Positions 7,833 through 17,005 of a stretch of 64,000 nt of DNA are shown here, in pieces. The notes under the pieces are model-generated. The model saw only the letters and a program-made list of their open reading frames with translations, was not told where the DNA came from and made no database searches. Within the stretch, counting starts at the first letter, position 1. Every line of letters starts with the position of its first letter. Source of the stretch: Bradyrhizobium sp. CCBAU 53351 (GTDB lineage Bacteria; Pseudomonadota; Alphaproteobacteria; Rhizobiales; Xanthobacteraceae). A program made the translations under genes and the position numbers. Location: the NCBI RefSeq assembly GCF_015291745.1, contig NZ_CP030059.1, positions 4,367,501-4,431,500 on the forward strand, given 5' to 3'.

Positions 7833-9333
7833 TGGTAGCTGCCGTAAGTAGCGCGCCGTGCTGGCCGGTGTAGATCGGGGACCCCGACAAGACGCCCTGG
7901 AATTCCGCCAGCGGCGGCCCGACGCGAATACCACGGTTATCTAGCCGGTACTCTCTAATCTCGTCTTCGTGGCGTCCGGTGCGTTTCTTCAGGACCGAGA
8001 TCGCGCGGCGGATTTTTCCAGCAGCTTCGAAGAAGCGCAACAGCAAGACCGCGTCGCTCAGATAGGTGAGGTCGACGCTTGATTGCATCGACCCGACAAG
8101 GCCGTGCTGCGCAAGGGTCAGGATGGTCACGACACCGCGGTGGTTCAGATAGGTCAGCATTTCGTGCATGAGGAGCAGCATGAATTGCTCGGCAGGCATG
8201 GCGTTTTGATATCCGCTCAAGCTGTCCAGCACCACGACCCGGACATTGTCCGTCTCGACCCGCCGGCGAACCATCCCAGTGAGTTCTCCGGGGGAAAGCT
8301 CTGCGGGATCGACTTGCTCGAGCACCAACTGCCCCGATGCGATCGGCTGATCCAAGTACCAGCCCATGCCGGCTGCACGTTTCATCAGGATTGCTTTGGT
8401 CTCATCAAAGGTCACAAAGAGAGCGCGCTCACCACGAGCGAGCGCCGCCATGACGAACTGCATGGCGATGGATGATTTGCCGGAGCCGGACGGCCCCATG
8501 AGCAGGGTACTCGTGCCGCGGTCCAGACCACTACCCAGCAGTTGATCCAGCTCGCTGATCCCGCTCAGAAGCGGTTCTGCGGGAGGCATGCCGTCGACGT
8601 GCTCGGACGCAATCAGACGCGGGAACAGAACTATTCCGCCCTTGCGGATGACGAAATCATGGAAGCCACCGCGGAAGCTGCGCCCCCTCATCTTGAAGAT
8701 GCGCAGCCTGCGGCGCTCCGCACCATATTGCAGCGCATTATGCTCAAGCCTGACGACGCCATGGACGAGACTGTGCAGATTGAGATCGTCGGCCTGATCG
8801 GTAAGGTCGTCCAGAAACAACCCGGTGCAGCCCTCCTGGGCTAGGAAGTGCTTCAGAGCAATGACCTGCCGGCGGTATCGCAGCGGATTTTGCGCCAGGA
8901 GCCTAATTTCGGAGAGGCTATCGAAAACGACCCGCTTCGGTGCAACCCGCCTCACCTCGTCGAAGGTCATTTTCGTCGTTTCGCCAAGCTCAAGGTCAGA
9001 GGCATAGACGACGGTCTGTTGCTGCTTCGGGTCGAGGCTGAGTTCCGCCGGGACGAGCTCAAAAATCTCGATCCCATCGAGATCCCAGCCGTGGGTTTCG
9101 GCTACTTGCCGCAGTTCGTCCTTGCTTTCGGAGAGCGTGATGTACAGACGGCGCTCCCCCCTGGAGACGCCGTCGAGAAGAAACTGCAGGGCCAGGGTGG
9201 TCTTGCCGGTTCCCGGCTGGCCCTCGATCAAGTGCACGCGGTGCGATGCGTATCCGCCATCGAGAATGCCATCGAAGCCGGCGATGCCCGTAGACATTGC
9301 CTGCGTTTTGGTGCTGCCTTCAGGAATGTTCAT
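7819..9333 (-). CDS. KaiC-like double-domain ATPase
   Basis: A 504-residue protein with two RecA-like KaiC domains. Walker A motifs are GQPGTGKTT (38-46) and GPSGSGKSS (280-288). Walker B-like strands are KRVVFDSLSE in the first domain and VRVVVLDSLSGYQ in the second; catalytic-type acidic residues lie in TLSESKDE and TFDETKA. In the second domain, SMQSSVDLTYLSD sits where KaiC carries its phospho Ser/Thr pair. GGAAG precedes the ATG. No kaiA or kaiB is present; instead a hybrid kinase overlaps its 3' end. KaiC homologues outside cyanobacteria have been linked to stress fitness, which fits this neighbourhood; a clock role cannot be claimed. Confidence 0.88.
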   Translation of the reverse strand: MNIPEGSTKTQAMSTGIAGFDGILDGGYASHRVHLIEGQPGTGKTTLALQFLLDGVSRGERRLYITLSESKDELRQVAETHGWDLDGIEIFELVPAELSLDPKQQQTVVYASDLELGETTKMTFDEVRRVAPKRVVFDSLSEIRLLAQNPLRYRRQVIALKHFLAQEGCTGLFLDDLTDQADDLNLHSLVHGVVRLEHNALQYGAERRRLRIFKMRGRSFRGGFHDFVIRKGGIVLFPRLIASEHVDGMPPAEPLLSGISELDQLLGSGLDRGTSTLLMGPSGSGKSSIAMQFVMAALARGERALFVTFDETKAILMKRAAGMGWYLDQPIASGQLVLEQVDPAELSPGELTGMVRRRVETDNVRVVVLDSLSGYQNAMPAEQFMLLLMHEMLTYLNHRGVVTILTLAQHGLVGSMQSSVDLTYLSDAVLLLRFFEAAGKIRRAISVLKKRTGRHEDEIREYRLDNRGIRVGPPLAEFQGVLSGSPIYTGQHGALLTAATNGRS

Positions 9334-9534
9334 TTGTCTTCCGATTTGCCCAAGCGCGCGCTAGCCAGCAGGCGTCGCTCCGCCCGGCCGGCATGGCTGG
9401 ATGTGATTGGCGTGGTTTTCGCGAAGACAGGGCCAAGGCCCTTGAGCAGGCACCATGACTGCAAACATCTTCCTGAAGCGTATTTTCGTACGAATTTCCC
9501 ACGTTCTGTCAAGCCGCTGGAACTGCCGCGGGCC

Positions 9535-9559
9535 GGAACCCGGACGGGAGGTTGGAGTT
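9535..9559 (+). promoter_or_regulatory. Putative EcfG-type promoter upstream of the MarC gene
   Basis: GGAAC (9535-9539), 16 bases, AGTT (9556-9559), in the 297-base gap between the divergent KaiC-like and MarC genes. Transcription would start near 9566, about 65 bases ahead of the GTG start. It matches GGAAC-N16-CGTT except one base of the second box. Moderate support only. Confidence 0.35.
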
Positions 9560-9630
9560 ACCCGGCTCCCACGAAGCATCTCTGAGCACGACCCTGCTCG
9601 GCGGGCCAAAGCAAAGGGACTCGGAAGACT

Positions 9631-10269
9631 GTGGCTTTGAATCAGTTTGTCGGCACTATCATGCTTCTCTACGCCCTGACGAACCCGGTCGGAGCCATCC
9701 CGGTTTTCCTGGCAATGACCGGGCGCGCCGGCGCGGTGAAGACCCACCGGATCATCGTTTTGGCCTGCGCAGCGGTAGCTGTTTTCTTCGTTGGGTCTGC
9801 AATGTTTGGGAAGGAGATCTTGGCCTTCTTCAATGTGGGGCTCGATGACTTTCGGATCGCGGGTGGACTGCTCGTTCTGGTGATCGCGTTCGAAATGTTT
9901 CAGGCACATTATGGAAAGTTCATTCCTCGCACAGATGAGGCGAACTATAGCGAGGTCGACATACATGGTCTGGCCATCACGCCATTTGCATTTCCGTTGC
10001 TGGTGGGGCCGGCTGAGTTGAGCATCATGATCACCCTCTCGAACGATAACCCAGGATGGCTTGGCAAGGCCTTCTTGGCCGCCGCAGCCGTTCTCGCGAC
10101 GTCGCTGATCGGTTTGACATTGTGGATGGCTGCTGCGATCGAACGCTTCCTGGGGCGAACCGGCATCAACATTATGACCCGTGTAATGGCCCTCATCATC
10201 GCGGCAATCGCCGTGAATTTCATCATGACGGGAATCAAGAGCCAACTGCCTGGCTTGGTGAGCCGGTAG
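9631..10269 (+). CDS. MarC family integral membrane protein
   Basis: A 212-residue inner-membrane protein with six predicted helices. Family landmarks are LLYALTNPVGAIPVF at the N-terminus and ITPFAFPLLVGPAELSIM in the middle, equivalent to the two repeat-related NP/GP motifs of MarC proteins. Start codon is GTG at 9631. MarC was once thought to be a multiple antibiotic resistance factor, but that role was not upheld and the transport substrate is unknown. It stands alone, divergent from the KaiC-like gene, with a candidate general-stress promoter upstream. Confidence 0.9.
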   Translation: MALNQFVGTIMLLYALTNPVGAIPVFLAMTGRAGAVKTHRIIVLACAAVAVFFVGSAMFGKEILAFFNVGLDDFRIAGGLLVLVIAFEMFQAHYGKFIPRTDEANYSEVDIHGLAITPFAFPLLVGPAELSIMITLSNDNPGWLGKAFLAAAAVLATSLIGLTLWMAAAIERFLGRTGINIMTRVMALIIAAIAVNFIMTGIKSQLPGLVSR

Positions 10270-10390
10270 GACAATCCAGTGACTGCCAACTGCGGCATGA
10301 TGTCGTTTTATTTGGGCAAGTCTTGGCCACGCTGGCGCGATCGCAGCTCCATCGAAATCAATCCCTCATCTCAAGAAGACGCGCCCGGGA

Positions 10391-10630
10391 CTACGCCGCC
10401 GAGTTGAAGTCGCTCCTCTTGGCCCGCTCAGCCGCTGCACGGCTTACCGCAATCGCCATCCAATCTCGCAACAAACCTCTGTCCTCCCTGGAAAAGGACG
10501 CTCGCCGTTTGAGATCCTCAAGAGTCTCGCCGGGATGGCATCGCTCGAAGTCCTCGCGGATCAGCGATTCGAGATATGCCGTCTCATCTTGAGCTGCACC
10601 GCCCAAATCGGAATCCGGCTCGTTCGGCAT
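10391..10630 (-). CDS. Small acidic protein of unknown function
   Basis: A 79-residue charged soluble protein (MPNEPDSDLGGAAQDETAYL...) rich in Glu, Asp and Arg, probably helical. A GGGGGG run precedes the ATG at binding-site distance. It follows the 10655-10837 gene by 24 bases, probably in one transcript, which may start from the GGAAC box at 10935-10959. No domain recognised. Confidence 0.55.
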   Translation of the reverse strand: MPNEPDSDLGGAAQDETAYLESLIREDFERCHPGETLEDLKRRASFSREDRGLLRDWMAIAVSRAAAERAKRSDFNSAA

Positions 10631-10654
10631 AGATGCCCCCCCTTTCCGCGGTTC

Positions 10655-10837
10655 TCAAAGCCTATCCGGGCTATCAACTGCGTCCAGTTCGGCATCTATT
10701 TTTTCGAGAAGACGTTCGATCTCCTCGCGCTCCCTTGGACCTGGATCTTCTTCCAGGCGGCTGATCAGGTGCTGCTTTCGCGTCAGGAGCCTTGCCACGC
10801 TCATCATCGGAGGCGTGAGTTCGGGATGCTGGTACAT
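10655..10837 (-). CDS. Small coiled-coil protein of unknown function
   Basis: About 60 residues, beginning MYQHPELTPPMMSVARLLTR and ending in a strongly helical, charged segment (PREREEIERLLEKIDAELDA) likely to form a short coiled coil. A start seven codons upstream (10858) is also open; 10837 is preferred because it begins just before the more conserved-looking part and has AGGG upstream. A GGAAC-N16-AGTT box lies about 100 bases upstream. Function unknown. Confidence 0.5.
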   Translation of the reverse strand: MYQHPELTPPMMSVARLLTRKQHLISRLEEDPGPREREEIERLLEKIDAELDAVDSPDRL

Positions 10838-11160
10838 TGGTCGACACCCTATCTTCATTGTCGCAATGCAGCCAAGGCGACACTCCGAAGCGCTCGGCCG
10901 GGAGAGTGCCAGAGTCCGCTCTGGATACGCGCAAAACTCCCGATCGGAACGTCAGTTCCTCCAACGCTAAGAGGGATCGCTATGGAGCAGCAATCCATCC
11001 AGCGCAGGGTTGATCGCTAAGGGCAAAGGCGCGCCTTGGAACAGGCGATGTTCAGCATAGTTGCCAGCCGAATGGCGCCGAGTGCGGGGCGGCCGGCAAA
11101 CGACAGCGCGGCCGTTCTTGGCTCTCGGCAGCGCTCTTAGGAAACCCGGTAGCGAATGCG
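10838..11160. other. Intergenic region between divergent small genes and the Gre-like gene
   Basis: Holds the minus-strand GGAAC-N16-AGTT box (10935-10959), which overlaps an inverted repeat GGAACGTCAGTTCC (10946-10959). No clear plus-strand promoter for the Gre-like gene was identified and no further gene is seen. Confidence 0.4.
10935..10959 (-). promoter_or_regulatory. Putative EcfG-type promoter for the two small genes
   Basis: On the minus strand GGAAC (10955-10959), 16 bases, AGTT (10935-10938). The expected transcript start near 10928 leaves a leader of about 90 bases before the gene at 10837. Layout and second-box sequence are the same as in the candidates at 9535 and 18634. Confidence 0.45.
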
Positions 11161-11655
11161 ATGCCAACCCTCCCGATGACTGCGGCCGGTTATGCCGCTC
11201 TTCAGACCGAATTAGCCAACCGCATACGAATTACGCGGCCCCATCTTGCCGAGCGTATTCAGCAAGCGATCGCGGACGAACCCAATCTCATTGAGAATTC
11301 TGAGTATCAGGCTGCGCAGACCGAGCAAGGCCTCAACGAGCCTCGCATAGCCGAGTTGGAAACCAAACTTGCACGTGCAGAGGTCATCGATGTCTCGAAG
11401 CTCTCCGGCGAAACCGTCAAATTCGGCGCGACGGTCACGCTGACGGATCTGGATACGGGCGAGGAGCGAATTTGCCACATCGTCGGCGAGCCGGAAGCCG
11501 ATGCGGCCAGAGGCAAGATTTCAGTCAGCTCACCCCTCGCACGAGCGTTGATAAGCAAGTCCCAAGGCGCAGTCGTAGCTGTCGAGACCCCAGGAGGCGA
11601 CAAGAGTTACAAGATTGAGCAAGTTAGGTGGAAAATGCAGACGGTCCGGCTTTGA
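11161..11655 (+). CDS. GreA/GreB-family transcription factor lacking the tip aspartate
   Basis: A 164-residue protein with the Gre layout: N-terminal coiled coil (about 1-80) and C-terminal FKBP-like domain (about 85-160, FGATVTLTDLDTGEERICHIVG, then VETPGGDKSYKIEQV). Gre factors enter the secondary channel of RNA polymerase and trigger transcript cleavage through two acidic tip residues (Asp41 and Glu44 in E. coli GreA, GDLKENAEY). Here the tip reads EPNLIENSEY: the Glu is kept but the Asp is Asn. Cleavage should be weak or absent, so the protein may act as a competitor or chaperone-like channel binder. It is a stress-block paralogue, not the housekeeping greA. Confidence 0.85.
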   Translation: MPTLPMTAAGYAALQTELANRIRITRPHLAERIQQAIADEPNLIENSEYQAAQTEQGLNEPRIAELETKLARAEVIDVSKLSGETVKFGATVTLTDLDTGEERICHIVGEPEADAARGKISVSSPLARALISKSQGAVVAVETPGGDKSYKIEQVRWKMQTVRL

Positions 11656-11734
11656 GCCAATAGGGCCTGCCTGGGCATTGCTCACCTTGCGGATCTGGCT
11701 GTGGACCGGCCACATTGTCTCGCACCCGTTCGCA

Positions 11735-12838
11735 TTAGCGCGAAAGGCGAGTGGATGTACTGCTTGCCTGGATGGGCGGAGCAACCTTCACGACTGCGGA
11801 ACTGGTTTGGCCGCCCCGCACGATAGTAAGCTTCACATCCTGACCGACGCGTGAAAGGCCGATTTTTTTACGAAGTTGTGACGCGGTGCGGATCGGACGG
11901 TCATCTGCCATGACCACGATATCATCCTTTCGCAAGCCGGCCTTTTCAACCGGAGAGTCTGGCGCGACCTCCGCGATCACTGCCCCTTCGTTGCGGCCTT
12001 GGTTCGTCGACGGTTGGAGCTCGCGCAGTGAAACGCCAATGCGGCCACGCTCAACGTGTCCCTGAGCTACAATCTGCTCCATAACCAGCCGGGCCATATT
12101 CACGGGAATTGCAAAGCCGATCCCGACATTCCCTCCGCCCGGCGAAATGATCGCGGAGTTGATGCCGACCAACTCGCCGCGAAGATTCACCAATGCGCCG
12201 CCGGAATTTCCCGGATTGATCGCAGCGTCGGTCTGGATGAAGTCTTCGTAGCCGTCCTTGCTCAAGCCAGTGCGACCTAGCGCACTGACGAGCCCGGACG
12301 TAACGGTCTGGCCGAGACCAAAGGGATTTCCGATCGCGAGCACGAAATCCCCGACCTCAAGCGCATCACTGTCGCCGAAAGGCAGTCCCTGAAGGCCGGC
12401 AGGGTTTTGGATCTGCAGCACTGCAACGTCAGTCGGCGGGTCGCGCCCGATCACTTTCGCAGATAACTGCCGGCCGTCCTTGGTCGTGATCTGAACGACT
12501 GAAGCGCCTTCGACAACATGATTGTTGGTCAAGACATAGCCGCGCTTGGCATCGACGATGACTCCCGAACCGGTCGAATTGATTTCCTTCTCGACCTGCT
12601 TGGGAATGTCGAAAAACTCACGAAAGAACGGATCCCGATAAAGCGGATTGTCCTCACGGACACGGCCGTGCACGGAAATATTCACAACAGCGGGCGTCAC
12701 CTGTCGAACCACCGGCGCCAATGTTGGCACAGAACCACCCGTCTTCAGGTTCGGCACTTGGGCTATAGCCGGTGAAGCCCCGAATAGCACCACCACCAGA
12801 AGCCACAATATTGTTCGCTGCCCCAACATTCCGATCAC
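11735..12838 (-). CDS. HtrA/DegP-type periplasmic serine protease with one PDZ domain
   Basis: A 367-residue trypsin-like protease for misfolded envelope proteins. A signal peptide (about residues 1-26, cleavage after SPAIA) sends it to the periplasm. The catalytic triad is His107 (TNNHVVEG), Asp137 (PPTDVAVL) and Ser212 (NPGNSGGAL). A single PDZ domain follows at about 265-350, so it is DegS/short-HtrA in layout, but with a cleavable signal rather than a clear anchor. The GTG start at 12838 overlaps the stop of the 42-codon ORF upstream (GTGA). It is the last gene of a run that begins with a ROSE-controlled sHsp gene at 13900 and is probably heat induced with it. Confidence 0.92.
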   Translation of the reverse strand: MIGMLGQRTILWLLVVVLFGASPAIAQVPNLKTGGSVPTLAPVVRQVTPAVVNISVHGRVREDNPLYRDPFFREFFDIPKQVEKEINSTGSGVIVDAKRGYVLTNNHVVEGASVVQITTKDGRQLSAKVIGRDPPTDVAVLQIQNPAGLQGLPFGDSDALEVGDFVLAIGNPFGLGQTVTSGLVSALGRTGLSKDGYEDFIQTDAAINPGNSGGALVNLRGELVGINSAIISPGGGNVGIGFAIPVNMARLVMEQIVAQGHVERGRIGVSLRELQPSTNQGRNEGAVIAEVAPDSPVEKAGLRKDDIVVMADDRPIRTASQLRKKIGLSRVGQDVKLTIVRGGQTSSAVVKVAPPIQASSTSTRLSR

Positions 12839-12963
12839 CCTTGCATGCTTGTGGGATCGTCAATCTGAAGCAGAAGCGCTCCTTCCAATGCTAGGAGCGA
12901 AATTGCCCAAGCTGCTGCGGCATGGCCAAGCAGCACGATCGCTAGAACGGCTTCCGTGACCAT
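12835..12963 (-). CDS. Overlapping 42-residue membrane microprotein ahead of htrA
   Basis: A short ORF whose ATG shares one base with the stop codon of the upstream gene (TGATG at 12963) and whose TGA overlaps the GTG start of the protease gene (GTGA at 12835-12838). The product MVTEAVLAIVLLGHAAAAWA... is one long hydrophobic helix with a short polar tail (QIDDPTSMQG). Stop-start overlaps on both sides point to translational coupling across all three genes. It could be a real single-span membrane protein or a translated coupler; the composition (hydrophobic run, acidic tail) favours a product. Confidence 0.55.
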   Translation of the reverse strand: MVTEAVLAIVLLGHAAAAWAISLLALEGALLLQIDDPTSMQG

Positions 12964-13298
12964 CACAGCGCCCTGCGCTGAGCGGCGGCAGCCCAGGGCC
13001 GCCGCAGCCGCATGGGGACGCCACCGCCACGGGGCGGATCGTCATCGCCGTCTCCGTCGAGTTGGCGCAACGCTGCCAGTATGTCTGCCAACTTCACAGC
13101 GTGGCCCGTTCCGGGGACCTCCCGCAGGTCGGGACAGGATTCCACGGCGTACATGTCCGACGCCCACGAGGACAGGATGATCCGCTTCTCAGGCGTCGAG
13201 AGCTCCTTGTCCTTCAGGACTTCCGTCGGAGAAACGTAGTGAGCGGCGGAGTGGAAGAATGGGTGAAGACCATCGCCGTCGATTTTTACGTTAGTCAT
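12963..13298 (-). CDS. Conserved-looking small protein in the sHsp-htrA operon
   Basis: A 111-residue soluble protein (MTNVKIDGDGLHPFFHSAAH...). The central part HYVSPTEVLKDKELSTPEKR, followed by ILSSWASDMYAVES and LREVPGTG, looks like a small conserved unit, possibly related to helical proteins of unknown function common in Rhizobiales. The tail is Asp-, Pro- and Arg-rich (GDGDDDPPRGGG) and likely flexible. GGGAGGCGAGCC before the ATG is a strong ribosome binding site. It lies 143 bases after the sHsp gene and overlaps the next microprotein ORF. Function unknown. Confidence 0.7.
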   Translation of the reverse strand: MTNVKIDGDGLHPFFHSAAHYVSPTEVLKDKELSTPEKRIILSSWASDMYAVESCPDLREVPGTGHAVKLADILAALRQLDGDGDDDPPRGGGVPMRLRRPWAAAAQRRAL

Positions 13299-13441
13299 GG
13301 CTCGCCTCCCTATTCACTCCTTTCCAAGGGATGGTGCTCGAGATTTGGGTGGCGGCGCAGTCGATGTCGCCACCCATGTTGAGATAAAATAGGACAGAGA
13401 ACGACTTCCGTTGAGAATCGCCCGTCCATGGATCGAGGCTA

Positions 13442-13900
13442 CTAAGCGGCCTTCTTCTGCTCGATCTGCGGTGAAGCAGCTGCTCCACTTCCGATCTGGA
13501 TCTTGCGCGGCTTCATCGCTTCCGGAATCTCTCGAACGAGATCAATGACCAAGAGACCGTCCTGGAAGGATGCCTGCTTCACCTGAACGTAGTCGGCCAG
13601 ACTGAAGACTCTCCGGAACGGTCGCGCCGAAATACCTTGATACAGATACTCGCGCGCAGCACCATCGGATTTCCTGCCCTCGATCGTGAGAGCATTCTGT
13701 TCAGCCGTCACCGAGATATCGTTGGCACCGAAGCCTGCCACCGCCAGCGTGATTCGATAGTGGTCCTCGCCGGACCGCTCGATATTGTACGGCGGGTAGT
13801 TGTCCTCCGTCGGCTGGCGCGACATGCCGTCGACGAGGTCAGCCAGATGATCGAAGCCGACCGTGGTGCGCCAAAGTGGTGCGAAATCAAGTGTCCTCAT
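13442..13900 (-). CDS. Small heat-shock protein, IbpA/HspA type (copy 2)
   Basis: A 152-residue holdase starting MRTLDFAPLWRTTVGFDHLA, clearly paralogous to copies 1 and 3. The alpha-crystallin domain is at about 38-130 (DHYRITLAVAGF, then GLLVIDLVREIPEA), and the C-terminal anchor is IQI in RKIQIGSG. Start 13900 is set by the GGAGGA that the thermometer masks. An RpoH promoter (14039-14066) and ROSE leader lie upstream. Downstream in the same direction are the small gene, microprotein and HtrA, making a heat-shock operon that spans cytoplasm and periplasm. Confidence 0.95.
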   Translation of the reverse strand: MRTLDFAPLWRTTVGFDHLADLVDGMSRQPTEDNYPPYNIERSGEDHYRITLAVAGFGANDISVTAEQNALTIEGRKSDGAAREYLYQGISARPFRRVFSLADYVQVKQASFQDGLLVIDLVREIPEAMKPRKIQIGSGAAASPQIEQKKAA

Positions 13901-14032
13901 AGCCAAGTCCTCCAAAGAGCAATATGGATACGAAGCAAGGCAGGATCGGAGTTTCGATTATCGTCGAACACCCCGGTCCAGCGCCTCGTGCCGAGCCCTG
14001 CCTGGCGCTCGACACACCGCAGTCGCGGTCGA
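13901..14032 (-). promoter_or_regulatory. ROSE-type RNA thermometer in the sHsp (copy 2) leader
   Basis: On the minus strand the leader of about 130 bases ends in TTGCT (complement of 13918-13922), then TTT, then GGAGGA with AGGA at 13908-13911, giving the ROSE closing helix with a bulged G. An internal AGCGCC...GGCGCT inverted repeat further up could form one of the earlier stems. Confidence 0.75.
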
Positions 14033-14038
14033 GAAACG

Positions 14039-14066
14039 AACTAGAACTGACACTCGTGAATTCAAG
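14039..14066 (-). promoter_or_regulatory. RpoH-type promoter of the sHsp-htrA operon
   Basis: Minus strand: CTTG (14063-14066, in CTTGAAT), 18 bases, CTAGTT (14039-14044). Same spacing and nearly the same boxes as at 4649 and 24773. Predicted transcription start about 14032. Confidence 0.7.
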
Positions 14067-14112
14067 AGGCTGTGCACTTTTTCTGACCGAACCTCGCCTA
14101 GCGGCTCAGCGA

Positions 14113-14394
14113 CTACGCGGCCAGGCGATCCGGGTGAGCGCCCCGGCGCAGGCCATCCATGACTCGCTGCTCTCGCTCACTCCGGGCTTGATTGAGCTGC
14201 CGCTCTTGCTCGCTCCTCGCGGTTGAGAGCAGGCTCGCGTAGTGACCGATCACCTTCTGACAGCCTCGGATAAGGAAGTCGCGGACGCCAAGCTCGACTG
14301 CTGTGCTTGAGGCTGCATCGGAGCTCCCGCGCACGGAATACCTCGCCGAATTCGCTTCAAGCATGATTGTCGCTCGCTCTTGATGACTTTGCAT
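14113..14394 (-). CDS. Small helical protein of unknown function
   Basis: A protein of about 93 residues, or 83 if it starts at the second ATG (14364). The core VRDFLIRGCQKVIGHYASLL and a charged, Arg/Glu-rich tail (RSEQERQLNQARSEREQRVM) suggest a helical, possibly coiled-coil protein; its middle is faintly reminiscent of short phasin-like segments, but I would not assign it. No good ribosome binding site is visible for either start. It lies between a terminator hairpin and the sHsp promoter. Confidence 0.45.
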   Translation of the reverse strand: MQSHQERATIMLEANSARYSVRGSSDAASSTAVELGVRDFLIRGCQKVIGHYASLLSTARSEQERQLNQARSEREQRVMDGLRRGAHPDRLAA

Positions 14395-14400
14395 AAGGTA

Positions 14401-14426
14401 GTGAGCGGCCTTAGCGGGCCGCTCAC
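14401..14426 (-). terminator. Terminator-like hairpin after the secreted-protein gene
   Basis: Perfect 10-bp stem GTGAGCGGCC (14401-14410) with GGCCGCTCAC (14417-14426), 6-base loop, immediately after the stop codon of the gene at 14433-14765. No T-run follows on the minus strand. Confidence 0.6.
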
Positions 14427-14432
14427 TGACAT

Positions 14433-14765
14433 TCAGCTAGCTGCCGCCAGTCCGGCGGGATAGGGCGTCGGCTGCGGCCAAATACCCGTCGGCGCGGAGG
14501 TCTGCGGCAGCAAGATGTCGATCTTCATCGTTGCCGCCGCAGGCTGCCACTTCAGCCACGGCATCGTGTCGAGATACGGGATTGGCGGCAGTGGCAGTCC
14601 AGTGAACGCACCCTGTGTAGCCTCGGCTCCCCGCGGGCTTTCCATGCCGTAAGCACCGAAGGCGGTCAGGGACATTGCGCTGCCCATGACCAGAGCGAGC
14701 AGTCGTCGCCGCAAATTGCGGTTGGTCTCCGTCCGGGCGGAGAACGTATGGTGATGGCTCAGCAT
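14433..14765 (-). CDS. Small exported protein of unknown function
   Basis: A 110-residue protein with an Arg-rich N-region (NRNLRRRLLALVMGSAMSLT) and hydrophobic core ending near AFGAYG, i.e. a signal peptide or single anchor. The mature part is Pro-rich (PLPPIPYLDTMPWLKWQPAA), with no recognised domain. A strong GGGAGGAG lies in front of the ATG. It starts directly after the stop of a 39-codon ORF (TAG then ATG) and lies downstream of groEL in the same direction, so it may belong to a groES-groEL-extended transcript. Confidence 0.65.
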   Translation of the reverse strand: MLSHHHTFSARTETNRNLRRRLLALVMGSAMSLTAFGAYGMESPRGAEATQGAFTGLPLPPIPYLDTMPWLKWQPAAATMKIDILLPQTSAPTGIWPQPTPYPAGLAAAS

Positions 14766-14885
14766 CTATACTCCTCCCATCGTTCGAAAACAGATCCAGG
14801 CAATGGTGACAAAGCTCAGGGAGAACATGAACCAATGGATCGCGTCCTGCCTCATCCTGAGCCGACGACGATTAGACTTGTTCAT
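14766..14885 (-). CDS. 39-residue membrane microprotein between groEL and the exported protein
   Basis: Short ORF starting ATG at 14885 with GGAG eight bases upstream, and ending TAG at 14766-14768, immediately before the next ATG (14765). The product has a very basic head (MNKSNRRRLRMRQ) and one hydrophobic segment (HWFMFSLSFVTIAWICF), as expected for a single-span inner-membrane peptide. The binding site of the following gene lies inside its last codons, so the two are probably coupled. No family recognised. Confidence 0.55.
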   Translation of the reverse strand: MNKSNRRRLRMRQDAIHWFMFSLSFVTIAWICFRTMGGV

Positions 14886-14930
14886 GGGACACTCCATCTT
14901 TGGAAGCGGTCTTCTCTCCTCTCATCGGTG

Positions 14931-14956
14931 GAGCCCGGCCTTGATCGGCCGGGCTC
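14931..14956. terminator. Hairpin after groEL
   Basis: Perfect 10-bp stem GAGCCCGGCC (14931-14940) and GGCCGGGCTC (14947-14956) with a 6-base loop, 6 bases past the groEL stop. No T-run on the minus strand, so it may attenuate rather than stop transcription into the microprotein genes. Confidence 0.55.
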
Positions 14957-14962
14957 TCTCGT

Positions 14963-16603
<1,641 letters not shown>

Positions 16604-16620
16604 CTATGACTGTCAGCGCG

Positions 16621-16935
16621 CTAAGCTGCCTTCTTGACGGTCGCTGTCGTGTCGACAACACCTAGAAGGTCGCTCTCCTTCATGATCAGGAATTCTTCGC
16701 CGTCAATCTTGACCTCCGTGCCAGACCACTTGCCGAACAGGACACGGTCACCGGGCTTGACGTCGAGTTGAACGAGCTGGCCATGCTCGTTGCGTGCGCC
16801 TGGGCCAGTGGCGACAATCTCGCCCTGCTGCGGCTTCTCCTTTGCTGTGTCTGGAATGATGATGCCGCCGGCGGTTTTCTCCTCGGCGTCGAGACGTCGC
16901 ACGAGCACGCGATCGTGCAAGGGACGGAAATGCAT
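16621..16935 (-). CDS. groES: Co-chaperonin GroES
   Basis: A 104-residue lid protein of the GroEL cage, with [20 protein letters not shown], the mobile loop [20 protein letters not shown] and the [20 protein letters not shown] strand. Start 16935 is preferred over 16941 because AAGGAGG then stands at normal distance; the first ATG abuts it. First gene of the groES-groEL operon, with an RpoH-type promoter about 70 bases upstream and no CIRCE inverted repeat seen. Confidence 0.98.
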   Translation of the reverse strand: MHFRPLHDRVLVRRLDAEEKTAGGIIIPDTAKEKPQQGEIVATGPGARNEHGQLVQLDVKPGDRVLFGKWSGTEVKIDGEEFLIMKESDLLGVVDTTATVKKAA

Positions 16936-17005
16936 GCACATCCTCCTTGGGTAGGTTCAGCGATGTCCAAAATCCGGGTCCGTAACGGCCCCCGGGCGAA
17001 AAAGC

